The notes below the pieces were generated by a model that did no database searches, had not been told where the DNA came from, and was given only the letters and a program-made list of their open reading frames with translations. A DNA stretch of 11,073 nucleotides from Dehalococcoidia bacterium (lineage in GTDB: Bacteria > Chloroflexota > Dehalococcoidia > Tepidiformales > Tepidiformaceae), in contig SLAK01000167.1 of the NCBI GenBank assembly GCA_007126855.1, positions 1 to 11,073 of the forward strand, in the 5' to 3' direction. Made by a program: the position numbers and the translations under genes. Shown in pieces: positions 1 to 6,629 of the stretch. The first letter of the stretch is position 1. Each line of letters starts with the position of its first letter.

Positions 1-296
1 AGCAGCCGGTCGAGCAGCTCCCGGTAGCGTTGCAGGGTCACCCGCAGCACTTCGGTTGTCACCTCGCCATCCCGGCGCTCCCATTGGCTGCCGAGCTGCC
101 GCCGCTCGCGGTCCAGCGCGTCGTTAATGATCGATACCATTTCGAGCATCAGCTCGTCTGCACTACGCATTGCATCGTAGGGCGCTTCGACGAACGAAGA
201 CTGGATCGCCTCCCATCGCGCATCCAGCCGCCGGGCATCTTCCTCGGTGAACAGCGTTATCTTTTCAGTCGAGTGTTCGCTGTGGCGCTCGTTCAT
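1..296 (-). CDS. Hypothetical soluble protein, paralog of the adjacent membrane-anchored protein (partial, 3' end outside window)
   Basis: The reading frame starts at ATG 296-294 and stays open to the window edge (98 codons). The start overlaps the stop of the upstream gene as ATGA, which suggests translational coupling. An AGGG at 307-304 sits 7 nt upstream and can serve as the SD. The predicted protein has no signal peptide or membrane segment and is rich in charged helical sequence. Residues 28-50 (W28, FVEAP at 35-39, AD at 47-48) and 78-92 (GE, TE, LR, YR) line up with the same landmarks in the neighbouring 193-residue protein. I recall similar unnamed pairs in actinobacteria, where the short partner has the same pattern of W, FV-D-P, AD and GE-TE-LR-YR. 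Function is unknown. The gene looks genuine because of the coupling and the shared motif order. Confidence 0.72.
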   Translation of the reverse strand, partial: MNERHSEHSTEKITLFTEEDARRLDARWEAIQSSFVEAPYDAMRSADELMLEMVSIINDALDRERRQLGSQWERRDGEVTTEVLRVTLQRYRELLDRL

Positions 297-874
297 GCCG
301 ACACCCTGTGCTGCTCGGTCTCCTCCTCCGTCGGCTCATCAGCGATGACGTCTTCGAAGATGCGGCGGAAGTGCATCATTGCTTCGCGAAGTGCCTCGGT
401 GTTGGCCTCGCCGCGCTCGTTGCCCACCACGGTAGCTCGCGCAAACCGGTAAGACCCCACTGTGCCCGGGTGGCGCACGGACAGGTCGGCGTCAACATGC
501 CCCGGGCCGTCGTCCAGCTCGTAGCCGCGCGCTTTGATCGCCTGCAAAACCAGGTGGTCCGCTTGGTTCAGCGCCTGGCTCGGCTCATCGACAAAGCGCG
601 ATTCTGTACGCTTCCACGCGTCAATGAACTCGTTGCGCTCTGTCGTCGAAAGCGGACGCAGCGCATAGCCTTCCACGCGCAGCTTTCGTTGCTCCAGCTC
701 CTGTTCCGCTCGCTTCTTGTCGCCCAGGTCCTCCACGGTGCGGTCGTACTCGGCGCCAAACTGCTCGCGCAGATCCTTTGTCCGGCGGCGGTTCCGCGAA
801 TACAGGAGCCCCGTGACCACGATTACCACCAGCACAACCAGCACGGCGGCTATCACTGCGATCACGTATTCCAT
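293..874 (-). CDS. Membrane-anchored conserved hypothetical protein
   Basis: The 193-residue protein has one N-terminal hydrophobic segment (about residues 4-25, almost all V, I, A and L) followed by an arginine-rich stretch (28-32). This predicts a single-pass anchor with the bulk in the cytoplasm by the positive-inside rule. Residues 35-67 are charged and probably helical, perhaps coiled coil. The conserved-looking part runs from about 73 to 176: LRPL, W88, FVDEP at 94-98, AD at 105-106, LSVRHP at 131-136 and NERGE with TE-LR at 152-163. This pattern matches an unnamed family I know from actinobacteria, often labelled 'secreted protein' or hypothetical; the true role is unknown. Start ATG 874-872 has a strong SD (GGGAGGAGG, 888-880) 5 nt upstream. 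The stop overlaps the start of the next gene. The acidic tail (180-188) is unremarkable. Confidence 0.85.
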   Translation of the reverse strand: MEYVIAVIAAVLVVLVVIVVTGLLYSRNRRRTKDLREQFGAEYDRTVEDLGDKKRAEQELEQRKLRVEGYALRPLSTTERNEFIDAWKRTESRFVDEPSQALNQADHLVLQAIKARGYELDDGPGHVDADLSVRHPGTVGSYRFARATVVGNERGEANTEALREAMMHFRRIFEDVIADEPTEEETEQHRVSA

Positions 875-915
875 CGCAACCTCCTCCCCGGCTCAGCGCC
901 GAACTGTCGCACGCA

Positions 916-921
916 CATATA
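916..921 (-). promoter_or_regulatory. Possible -10 element upstream of the membrane-anchored gene
   Basis: TATATG on the minus strand matches four of six bases of the sigma-70 -10 consensus and lies about 40 nt upstream of the ATG at 874, in the only AT-rich patch of the 162-bp gap. No convincing -35 hexamer is seen at 16-18 nt upstream, so this is weak. The gap 875-1036 shows no clear terminator for the acyl-CoA dehydrogenase gene that ends at 1037, so read-through from that gene is also possible. Confidence 0.25.
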
Positions 922-1036
922 CACGCTACAACTCAACGTTTTGGCGAAGGCTCGCCAGATCGCACCTTCTTGTTACATCGGCATCGCAATTGTGGCAGCG
1001 GTCGCCGCCCCTTGAGGCATTCTCCCGAGGCCGCTA

Positions 1037-2839
1037 TTAGCCGGCGCGATCGTCCACCAGTGCGCCGGCCACCAGCTCGTCGAAGCGCTCCATCGCTTCA
1101 TCTGCCGGGTCATCCATCCCCCGCCGCGCCCCGCCGTCCGACAGGTGCGCTTTGGCCCACAGCCGCGCGATCAGCGCTTTGCGGCCGTCGGTCACCCCCT
1201 GGCGAGCTTCCCAGGCGGCCTGCTCCACCAGCAACGCCCCGGCATAGACATCGATCATGAACTGCGCCAGCGGGAAGAGCCGTGCTTCGGCCACATCCCG
1301 GTCAAGCTGCCGCCAGGCCTCCACCGCGTCCTCCAGGTCGCCGATCCGCTGCCGCACCAGCGAAACCGTCGGGTCCGTCTCCGCCGCGTTTGACACCGCC
1401 TCCCGAAGCCGCTCGAAGAACGGCGCCTCCGCCGACTCCCGCTCCATCGCTCGGCGCACGTCCAGGCAGAGGATGTTGTCTGTCCCCTCCCAGATGGTGT
1501 TCACCTGCGCGTCGCGAAGCTGGCGCGCTACCGGCCAGGTCTCGCAATACCCGTTGCCACCATGCACCTCGATGGCATCGATCGACGCCGTGATCCCCAG
1601 GCGGGCAGCCTTCAGCTTCACCAGCGCGGGCGCAAGCCGCAGCCGCGCCGCCGGCTGGCTGCGCGTGTGGTTCTGGAAGCCGTGCCCCTCGAACACCAGT
1701 GCCTGAGTCGCTTCCACCTCGACGATCAGCTCGGCCAGTTTGCGCCGCATCAGCGGATGCTTGTCGATGGGGTTGCCGAACGCCTCCCGCGCACGCGCGT
1801 AGCATAGCGATTCAACCAGCGACCGCCGCGCTATTCCCAGGCCCATCATCGCCACGCCCAGTCGCGACGCGTTCGTCAACGCCATCATGCGCGCCAGGCC
1901 GTCCCGCTCAGAGCTGCTCTTCTGCCCGTTGGCCGTTCCGGGGCGGTTGGCAAGAATGAACGCCTCCGCGTCGCGGAACTCGATCTCGCACGATGCCACC
2001 GCCTTCGTGCCCAGCTTGTCCTTCAGCTGGCGGATATACACCCCGTTCGGTGATCCGTCCCGCTTCGTGCGCGACACCAGGAAGTTCGCGACACCCTTCA
2101 CATCGTCGCTCGCCCCCACGGGCTTGGCCAGCACGACAAACACGCTCCCGTTCGCATTCGAGGCGAACCACTTCACGCCGTTCAGAAGGTAATGGTCGCC
2201 CTCGGGCGTGGCCGTTGTCTCAAGCTGGCCCAGGTCCGAGCCGCCGGTTCGTTCCGTGAGCAGCTGCGCCGTCTCGCCTTCGAACTCGCCTGCTAGCAGC
2301 CGCGGCATCAGCTCGTCGCGCACGTCCGGCGGCGCGAAGCGGTCAACCATGTCCGCAACCATGTCGCCGCCGGTGCCAAGCGCGCAGGTCATCCCGATCT
2401 CGGCCTGGTTGAGCATGTAGGCGCTCACTGCGCTCAGCAGGTCGCCGCGGACACCGGCTTCGCGAGCCGCTTCGCGCAAGGCCCGACGGTCTGCCAGGAT
2501 ATCCCGCTTCGACGCCTCCATCGTCTCCGGCATCACTACGTGGCTGATGTCGTGGCCCCAGCGGTCATACTTCACCAGCCGCGGTGGGTTCTTGTCCGTC
2601 TCCTCGGCACGCTCCGCGACCGGTCCGCCCATCAGCGCGCCCGTGGCAGTAAGCGCCGGGCGAACCGCCTCGTGCTGCTCCGGCTCCAGGTAGAAATCGA
2701 GCAGAAACTGGATCGTCGGGTCACACGTGTACCAGTTCAGTCCCGCGGCGCCCTGGTACCGCCCCGTGTCGTATCGCCGCGCCTTCTCCGGGCTCGTAAA
2801 CGCCGGCGCAGCCGGACGCGAACTATCGACAGTAGTCAT
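1037..2839 (-). CDS. AidB-like acyl-CoA dehydrogenase
   Basis: This 600-residue flavoprotein would oxidise an acyl-CoA to the 2-enoyl-CoA with FAD, or act as an AidB-type relative. Order of motifs: an N-terminal region typical of the larger AidB/ACAD11-like members (NWYTCDP 35-41, FAD-domain TERTGGSD 196-202, KWF 223-225), then the LKDKLGTKAVASCEIEF block (272-288), FGNPIDKHPLMR (354-365), GGNGYCE (427-433) and IWEGTDN (449-455). Glu451 in the WEGT motif aligns with the usual catalytic glutamate of acyl-CoA dehydrogenases. An extra helical C-terminal part covers about 470-600. The ATG at 2839-2837 is chosen because GGGAGG lies 5 nt upstream (2850-2845). An in-frame ATG at 2950 would add 37 residues, but these are translated from a repeat element. 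It lies 128 nt after the hydrolase gene, same strand. Substrate unknown. Confidence 0.9.
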   Translation of the reverse strand: MTTVDSSRPAAPAFTSPEKARRYDTGRYQGAAGLNWYTCDPTIQFLLDFYLEPEQHEAVRPALTATGALMGGPVAERAEETDKNPPRLVKYDRWGHDISHVVMPETMEASKRDILADRRALREAAREAGVRGDLLSAVSAYMLNQAEIGMTCALGTGGDMVADMVDRFAPPDVRDELMPRLLAGEFEGETAQLLTERTGGSDLGQLETTATPEGDHYLLNGVKWFASNANGSVFVVLAKPVGASDDVKGVANFLVSRTKRDGSPNGVYIRQLKDKLGTKAVASCEIEFRDAEAFILANRPGTANGQKSSSERDGLARMMALTNASRLGVAMMGLGIARRSLVESLCYARAREAFGNPIDKHPLMRRKLAELIVEVEATQALVFEGHGFQNHTRSQPAARLRLAPALVKLKAARLGITASIDAIEVHGGNGYCETWPVARQLRDAQVNTIWEGTDNILCLDVRRAMERESAEAPFFERLREAVSNAAETDPTVSLVRQRIGDLEDAVEAWRQLDRDVAEARLFPLAQFMIDVYAGALLVEQAAWEARQGVTDGRKALIARLWAKAHLSDGGARRGMDDPADEAMERFDELVAGALVDDRAG

Positions 2840-2901
2840 GGCAACCTCCCGTTCTGCCAATGCTACACCACATAGTCGCGCACCGAAGCCGCCGCGAATG
2901 T

Positions 2902-2945
2902 ACCCCCTCTCCCGCCGAGCGGGAGAGGGGGTCAGGGGGTGAGGG
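2902..2945. repeat. REP-like element with a perfect 14-bp hairpin
   Basis: Arms 2902-2915 and 2919-2932 are exact reverse complements (14 of 14) around a 3-nt loop, CGA. They are flanked on the right by a G-rich tail (AGGGGGTGAGGG, 2934-2945). The same type of sequence, C-rich runs around a GGGAGAGGGG-type hairpin, is dispersed in many GC-rich bacterial genomes and often gives false peptides of the PLTPSPARRERG kind, exactly as seen here when the acyl-CoA dehydrogenase frame is extended upstream. It lies between two minus-strand genes and could also stop or attenuate transcription from the hydrolase gene, although no U-tract follows. Copy number in the genome cannot be seen from this window. 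Confidence 0.7.
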
Positions 2946-2967
2946 TTCATCGCGCCTGACCCCTCTT

Positions 2968-3807
2968 CTACCCCGCCAAAAACTCCTGCAGCGCCTCGAG
3001 CGCCTCTGGCTCGGTCAGCCCCGGCGCGTGGCCAACGCCCGGCACTCGCACCCTCTTTGCCTGCGGCTGCGCCTCCAGCATCTTCTCGACAATCGGATCA
3101 GCCAGGATGTCGCTGTCGGCGCCCTGGATAATCATCAGCGGGCATGTCAGCGCCTTGAAGCTTTCCCAGGCGTCCGGCTGCGGATCGGGCGGCGTCACCG
3201 GCTTCCGCACCGCCGGGTCCATCTTCCACACGTAGACCCCCAGGTCGTTGCGCCGCACGTGCCACCGCGCGTACTCCATCACCTCATCGTCGCTCCGCTT
3301 CGCCAGCACGGGGGCGTTCTCTGCGCGGTAATAGTTCGCCACAGTATTCAGGTCGGGAAACGCCTCCGGCGCGTTCCCTGCCATCGCAAGGATGCGTTGC
3401 AGTCCCTCCGGTGCAATGTCCGGCCCGATGTCGTTCAGCACAATGCGCCGTACCCGCTCCGGGTATTCCGCGCCGTAGTGCATCGAGATCAGCCCTCCCA
3501 TCGAGGTGCCCACCAGGCTGAACTCCCGGATCCCGAGCCCGCTCCGCACCGCCTCGACGTCCGCAACGTAGTTGGACATGTGGTAGCCGTCCTCCGGCCC
3601 CCATTCGCTCTCACCGCGCCCGCGCACATCCAGGCAATACACGTGGTGGTTCTCCGCCAAAATAGTGGCCACCGCGTCGAACACGTGTGCCTGCTGGGTC
3701 AGCCCGTGAATCATCATCACGATTGGCCGTTGCTGGTCGCCTCGCGCGATAACGTGGTGGCGGATGCCGTTGGCATTCAGGTAGATGTCGCGCACAGGCG
3801 TCGCCAT
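2968..3807 (-). CDS. Alpha/beta hydrolase
   Basis: The 279-residue protein is a complete alpha/beta hydrolase-fold enzyme. The oxyanion-hole HG is at 34-35, DVRGRGES at 60-67, and the nucleophile elbow GTSMGG at 100-105 with Ser102 as the nucleophile. The acid is probably Asp231 or Asp233 in GADSD. The base is His260 in GVGHAP. A cap domain lies at about 128-215. There is no signal peptide, so it is cytoplasmic. Likely substrates are esters, lactones or carbon-carbon-cleavage substrates, but the sequence does not decide among them. ATG 3807-3805 is preceded by TGGAGG (3819-3814) with a 6-nt spacer. It follows the DUF2203 gene by 68 nt and precedes the acyl-CoA dehydrogenase; the pair may act in one catabolic route, but this is only inference from position. 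Confidence 0.92.
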   Translation of the reverse strand: MATPVRDIYLNANGIRHHVIARGDQQRPIVMMIHGLTQQAHVFDAVATILAENHHVYCLDVRGRGESEWGPEDGYHMSNYVADVEAVRSGLGIREFSLVGTSMGGLISMHYGAEYPERVRRIVLNDIGPDIAPEGLQRILAMAGNAPEAFPDLNTVANYYRAENAPVLAKRSDDEVMEYARWHVRRNDLGVYVWKMDPAVRKPVTPPDPQPDAWESFKALTCPLMIIQGADSDILADPIVEKMLEAQPQAKRVRVPGVGHAPGLTEPEALEALQEFLAG

Positions 3808-3875
3808 GCAAGGCCTCCAGGATGGTGTGGGCGGGATTGTATGGCGCGCAGCGGTTGTTGGCGACTATGGGCCGC

Positions 3876-4274
3876 TCAGAGCGGCTGGCGGCCCGCGAAA
3901 CCACCGTCCAGGGTGTGCCAGTACAGGATGTCCGGCTCCCCGAGCAGGTAACATAGGTACACCACCTGCCCGTCTCGCATGTGGTAAAAGTCGATCAGAC
4001 CCTGCGCCGGATCCTTCACCTCGATATCCAGCTCCTCGAGCTCCTCAATGCAACGCCGGGCCGTAGTCTGCGCCCGCGCCAGCGGGGATTCCTCCTCGGT
4101 CGTCGCATCCCACGGGTCCGCGACCAGGTTGCCGTCGGCGAGCACAGTCTTGCGCAGCGCTGCCACCATGTCTTGCAGGCGGTTGAACTCCAGCGTCGCC
4201 TCCGACAGCTCCTGCAGGATCGGCTGCACCGTAGGCAGCGTCGCCCGCGCTTCTTCCACGGTGTACAAACGCAC
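3876..4274 (-). CDS. DUF2203 family protein
   Basis: The 132-residue protein matches the DUF2203 pattern I know: an N-terminal RLYTVEEAR...LP segment (2-14), a helical middle (about 16-85) and a conserved end with GLIDF (92-96), MRDGQVVYLC (99-108), GEPDILYWH (112-120) and GGFAGRQPL (124-132). No biochemical function is established for the family. It starts with GTG (4274-4272) only 2 nt after the glgC stop, with no good SD of its own, so it probably relies on translation reinitiation from glgC. That makes a shared transcript with glgC very likely. Length is normal for the family. Aromatic and charged residues near the C-terminus suggest a small binding surface, but no catalytic motif is visible. 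Confidence 0.88.
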   Translation of the reverse strand: MRLYTVEEARATLPTVQPILQELSEATLEFNRLQDMVAALRKTVLADGNLVADPWDATTEEESPLARAQTTARRCIEELEELDIEVKDPAQGLIDFYHMRDGQVVYLCYLLGEPDILYWHTLDGGFAGRQPL

Positions 4275-4276
4275 GC

Positions 4277-5566
4277 CTACACGAACAGGTGCAACGGCAT
4301 CTGCACCGGATGCACCGTCTCTCCAGACTCCAGGCCCGTGCGGTCCAGCAGTTCTTCCTGCACCCCGGGGTTAATGACCACGTTTCGGCCAACGTGGAAC
4401 TCGCCGGGGATCACCGCCCGCTTGCCGATGATGCTCAGGCCTGTGTACACGATGTCGGGGCGTTCGCTGTTCGGTATCGACGGGTCACCGGTCCCAACAA
4501 GGCTCCCCGGCCCGATCTCGACATCCTTGTCCACGATCGTCCGGTCCACCACGCTGCCGGCCCGCACCACTGCGTTGTGCTGGATGACCGATTCGCGGAT
4601 CTCCGCCCCTTCTTCGATCACCACCCCCGGCGAGATCACCGAGCGGTACACGGAGCCGTTGACCACCGCCCCGGGCGAGATCATCGACTGTTGCACCGCC
4701 GCGTTCGGCCCGATGTTGGCCGGCGGCAGGATTGGTCCGGGCGTCCGCAGCTTCAGCTCCTCATTCGCCAGGTCAAGCTCCGGGCTCGGCGCTAGCAAGT
4801 CCATGTGCGCCTGCCAGTAGGACTCCACCGTCCCCACGTCGCGCCAGTAGTCTTGGTACTGGTAGCCGAACACCCTGTGCGTCTTGTACATGCGCGGGAT
4901 GATGTTCCGTCCAAAGTCATGCTGGCTCTCGTCGCCCCGGTTCGCATCCTCCTGCAGCTGCTCCACGAGCACGTCCTTATTGAAGCAATAGACACTCATC
5001 GAGATCCACGGTGAACGCGGATTCTTCGGTTTTTCCTCGAAGTCGATGATGCGGCCATTCTGGTCCAGGTCCAGCACGCCGTAGCGGCTCGCCTCTTCGC
5101 GGGGCACCGGATAGACCGCCACGGTCGCGTCCGCCTGCTGGCTCCGGTGGTAGTTAATCAGGTTGCGATAGGAGGTCAGGTAGATCTGATCCCCCGCCAG
5201 GATAAGGACCTCGCGGGCCTTCGAGCCTTCGATCACGTAGAGATTCTGGTACACCGCGTCGGCGGTCCCCTGGTACCAGTCCATATCGCCGCGCCCCAGG
5301 TAGGGCTGGAGGATCTGCACCGCTGAATCCAGCCGGTCCAGGCCCCACGCCTGCCCCGCCCGGATATGGTTAACCAGCGACCGCGGCCGGTATTGCGTAA
5401 GCACGCCAACCTTCGTAATGCCACTGTTTGCCGTGTTGCTCAGTGCAAAATCGATAATTCGGTAGTGTCCGCCGAAAACCACAGCGGGCTTCGCACGCTG
5501 CTCCGAAAGCACCGATAGGCGATCCCCCTGGCCTCCAGCGAGGATCATCGCCAGGACATTAATCAT
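4277..5566 (-). CDS. glgC: Glucose-1-phosphate adenylyltransferase (ADP-glucose pyrophosphorylase)
   Basis: This enzyme makes ADP-glucose from ATP and glucose 1-phosphate, the committed step of bacterial glycogen synthesis. The 429-residue protein has the nucleotidyltransferase motif AGGQGDRL (10-17), KPAVVFGG (26-33), WYQGTADAVYQN (97-108), GDQIY (125-129), FEEKP (176-180, sugar-phosphate Lys179), DFGRNIIP (217-224) and DYWRDVGT (239-246). A left-handed beta-helix domain follows at about 280-400. Two positions differ from the E. coli enzyme as I recall it: His34 where E. coli has the activator-binding lysine (GGKF), and Gln126 where GDHIY is usual. This may mean different allosteric control. 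ATG 5566-5564 has GGAAAGGAG (5581-5573 region) 6 nt upstream. It is the first gene of the minus-strand run. No glgA or glgB lies in the window. Confidence 0.95.
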   Translation of the reverse strand: MINVLAMILAGGQGDRLSVLSEQRAKPAVVFGGHYRIIDFALSNTANSGITKVGVLTQYRPRSLVNHIRAGQAWGLDRLDSAVQILQPYLGRGDMDWYQGTADAVYQNLYVIEGSKAREVLILAGDQIYLTSYRNLINYHRSQQADATVAVYPVPREEASRYGVLDLDQNGRIIDFEEKPKNPRSPWISMSVYCFNKDVLVEQLQEDANRGDESQHDFGRNIIPRMYKTHRVFGYQYQDYWRDVGTVESYWQAHMDLLAPSPELDLANEELKLRTPGPILPPANIGPNAAVQQSMISPGAVVNGSVYRSVISPGVVIEEGAEIRESVIQHNAVVRAGSVVDRTIVDKDVEIGPGSLVGTGDPSIPNSERPDIVYTGLSIIGKRAVIPGEFHVGRNVVINPGVQEELLDRTGLESGETVHPVQMPLHLFV

Positions 5567-5586
5567 CGCCTGCTCCTTTCCGGTTC

Positions 5587-5616
5587 AGTCTAACCCGCCG
5601 TGCATGCCTTGGCATG
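5587..5616 (-). promoter_or_regulatory. Possible glgC promoter with overlapping inverted repeat
   Basis: On the minus strand, ATGCCA (5615-5610) and TAGACT (5592-5587) each match four of six bases of the sigma-70 hexamers with a 17-nt spacer. An inverted repeat, CATGCC-TT-GGCATG (5603-5616), overlaps the -35 hexamer and could be a repressor or activator site. The predicted transcript start near 5580 leaves only a short leader holding the SD. Both the promoter and the operator are guesses from sequence form alone. Confidence 0.28.
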
Positions 5617-5623
5617 AGAATCC

Positions 5624-5716
5624 CGCGCAAAACGCGCGAATTGCATCAGTGCTATCGAAAGGGCTTCAGCCTTCGGCCTGCTGGTCGAAACCAATGGTGT
5701 GACGCTCGCTCGAGCG
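5624..5716 (+). other. Structured leader or control region upstream of the CheX-like gene
   Basis: This stretch holds several short inverted repeats: CGCGC/GCGCG around AAAAC (5624-5638), CAGC/GCTG enclosing a CTTCGG core (5667-5683 region), and the exact 10-bp palindrome CGCTCGAGCG (5707-5716) just before the SD. It resembles an untranslated leader more than a gene. I compared it by eye with the c-di-GMP-I (GEMM) riboswitch and found the core bases GGACGCAAA missing, so I do not assign a riboswitch class. Confidence 0.25.
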
Positions 5717-5732
5717 CCCTGGAGGACTGTTC

Positions 5733-6257
5733 GTGGAAGTTGCCCGGGTCACCATTCGCGAAGGGATGCACGCCGCCGCCGGCCAGCTCGATCTGCCGCA
5801 GGTGAGCATTGTCGGGCCGATTGTTGAAGCCGCCGCCCGCGTCTTACGCCAGATGTGCCGCCAGAACGTGGCCAAGGGCAGGATCTACCGCATCCGCTCG
5901 CAGCGTACCAGTGGCGAAGTCAGTGCCGTCATCGCCGTCACCGGCGGCATCGCGGGCCTCGTCACCTATTCCATGAGCCGCGAAACCGCCATCGCCATCG
6001 CCGAAGCCATGATCGGCGAACCCTGCGCCGAACTCGATGAGCTTGCGCAGAGCGCCATCGCTGAGCTGGCGAATATCGTGACTGGCCAGGCCGGCACCGC
6101 ACTACAGCGCGCCGGCATTCAAAACGACATGTCGCCGCCGCTCCTCCTCATGGGCAAAGACATGAGCTTCTCCACCTTCAACCTCACGCGACTGGTCGTC
6201 CCCCTGGTCCTCGACTGCGGCGAGTTCAACATCGACATGGGCATCAAACTCACCTGA
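5733..6257 (+). CDS. CheX-family chemotaxis phosphatase-like protein
   Basis: CheX proteins dephosphorylate CheY-P using an ExxN motif on a helix. This 174-residue protein has one such motif, ELANIVTG, with Glu111 and Asn114, followed by the expected alanine-rich helix and the SPPLLLMG strand (134-141). It has beta strands at about 51-80 (IYRIRS, VSAVIAVTGG, LVTYSM) and ends with a beta strand (FNIDMGIKL, 165-173). Length fits CheX rather than CheC, which normally has two ExxN motifs. GTG 5733 is chosen because GGAGG lies at 5721-5725, 7 nt upstream; an internal ATG at 5766 is the alternative. No cheA, cheY, receptor or flagellar gene is in the window, so the partner is unknown. It may act on a stand-alone response regulator. 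It is divergent from glgC. Confidence 0.82.
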   Translation: MEVARVTIREGMHAAAGQLDLPQVSIVGPIVEAAARVLRQMCRQNVAKGRIYRIRSQRTSGEVSAVIAVTGGIAGLVTYSMSRETAIAIAEAMIGEPCAELDELAQSAIAELANIVTGQAGTALQRAGIQNDMSPPLLLMGKDMSFSTFNLTRLVVPLVLDCGEFNIDMGIKLT

Positions 6258-6297
6258 CCGGGTGGCGCCGCATAGAGAAATCCAGTGGCCGCGTGTC

Positions 6298-6480
6298 TCA
6301 GCTCGCGCGTGCCAGCGTCGCTTCCGAACGCATGACCATCGCCACCGCGCAATCGCGGCAGATCACCGTCGAATACGACGACGCCGAGTGTTCGATGTCC
6401 GCGACATACAGCCGCGAATGAGCCCGGGTGATACGTCCGCACAATGGGCACGGCGCACCAGAAGTGGTTGTTCGAGTCAT
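6298..6480 (-). CDS. Small protein with two CxxC motifs (putative zinc-binding)
   Basis: The 60-residue frame starts at ATG 6480-6478 with GAGG about 7 nt upstream (GAGGTAGGGAG before the ATG). It contains CPLC at 11-14 and CRDC at 41-44, a spacing typical of small treble-clef or zinc-ribbon proteins. Ser/Thr-rich sequence flanks the fold. It is convergent with the CheX-like gene (40 nt between stops) and divergent from nadE. An upstream in-frame extension to 6573 is open but lacks an SD and would cross the nadE promoter area, so I prefer the short form. I do not recognise a specific family. If it is not a gene, the stretch 6258-6629 would be a 372-bp non-coding gap with only the nadE promoter in it. 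Confidence 0.5.
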   Translation of the reverse strand: MTRTTTSGAPCPLCGRITRAHSRLYVADIEHSASSYSTVICRDCAVAMVMRSEATLARAS

Positions 6481-6595
6481 CTCCCTACCTCGAATAACCC
6501 CGCACGGTTTCATCGTCCGCAAGATGCCCTCCGCTCGTCCATCCGGACCTTCCCCTAAGCAACATCCCGGCATCGGCTCGTTGCTTCCACGCCGC

Positions 6596-6601
6596 TATAC
6601 T
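6596..6601 (+). promoter_or_regulatory. Probable nadE -10 element
   Basis: TATACT matches five of six bases of the -10 consensus. A start near A6608 would give a leader of about 22 nt holding the AGGAG site at 6618-6622. No good -35 hexamer is found at 16-18 nt upstream; TTGCTT at 6581-6586 is too close. It may be an activator-dependent or -10-driven promoter. Confidence 0.4.
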
Positions 6602-6629
6602 CGTAGCACCACCCGGCAGGAGCGCGCCC

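Noticed and set aside
308..1015. Plus-strand frame of 235 codons at the left edge
   Set aside because: It is antisense to the membrane-anchored protein gene, which has an SD and a coupled neighbour. The plus-strand product shows no family resemblance.
2860..3951. Plus-strand frame of 363 codons opposite the hydrolase
   Set aside because: The product is rich in Arg, His and Pro with no domain, and the opposite strand encodes an intact alpha/beta hydrolase with catalytic triad and SD.
5641..5720. c-di-GMP-I riboswitch in the CheX leader
   Set aside because: Some pieces (GAAA, AGCCTTCGGCCT) look similar, but the conserved GGACGCAAA core and the tetraloop receptor arrangement are not present.
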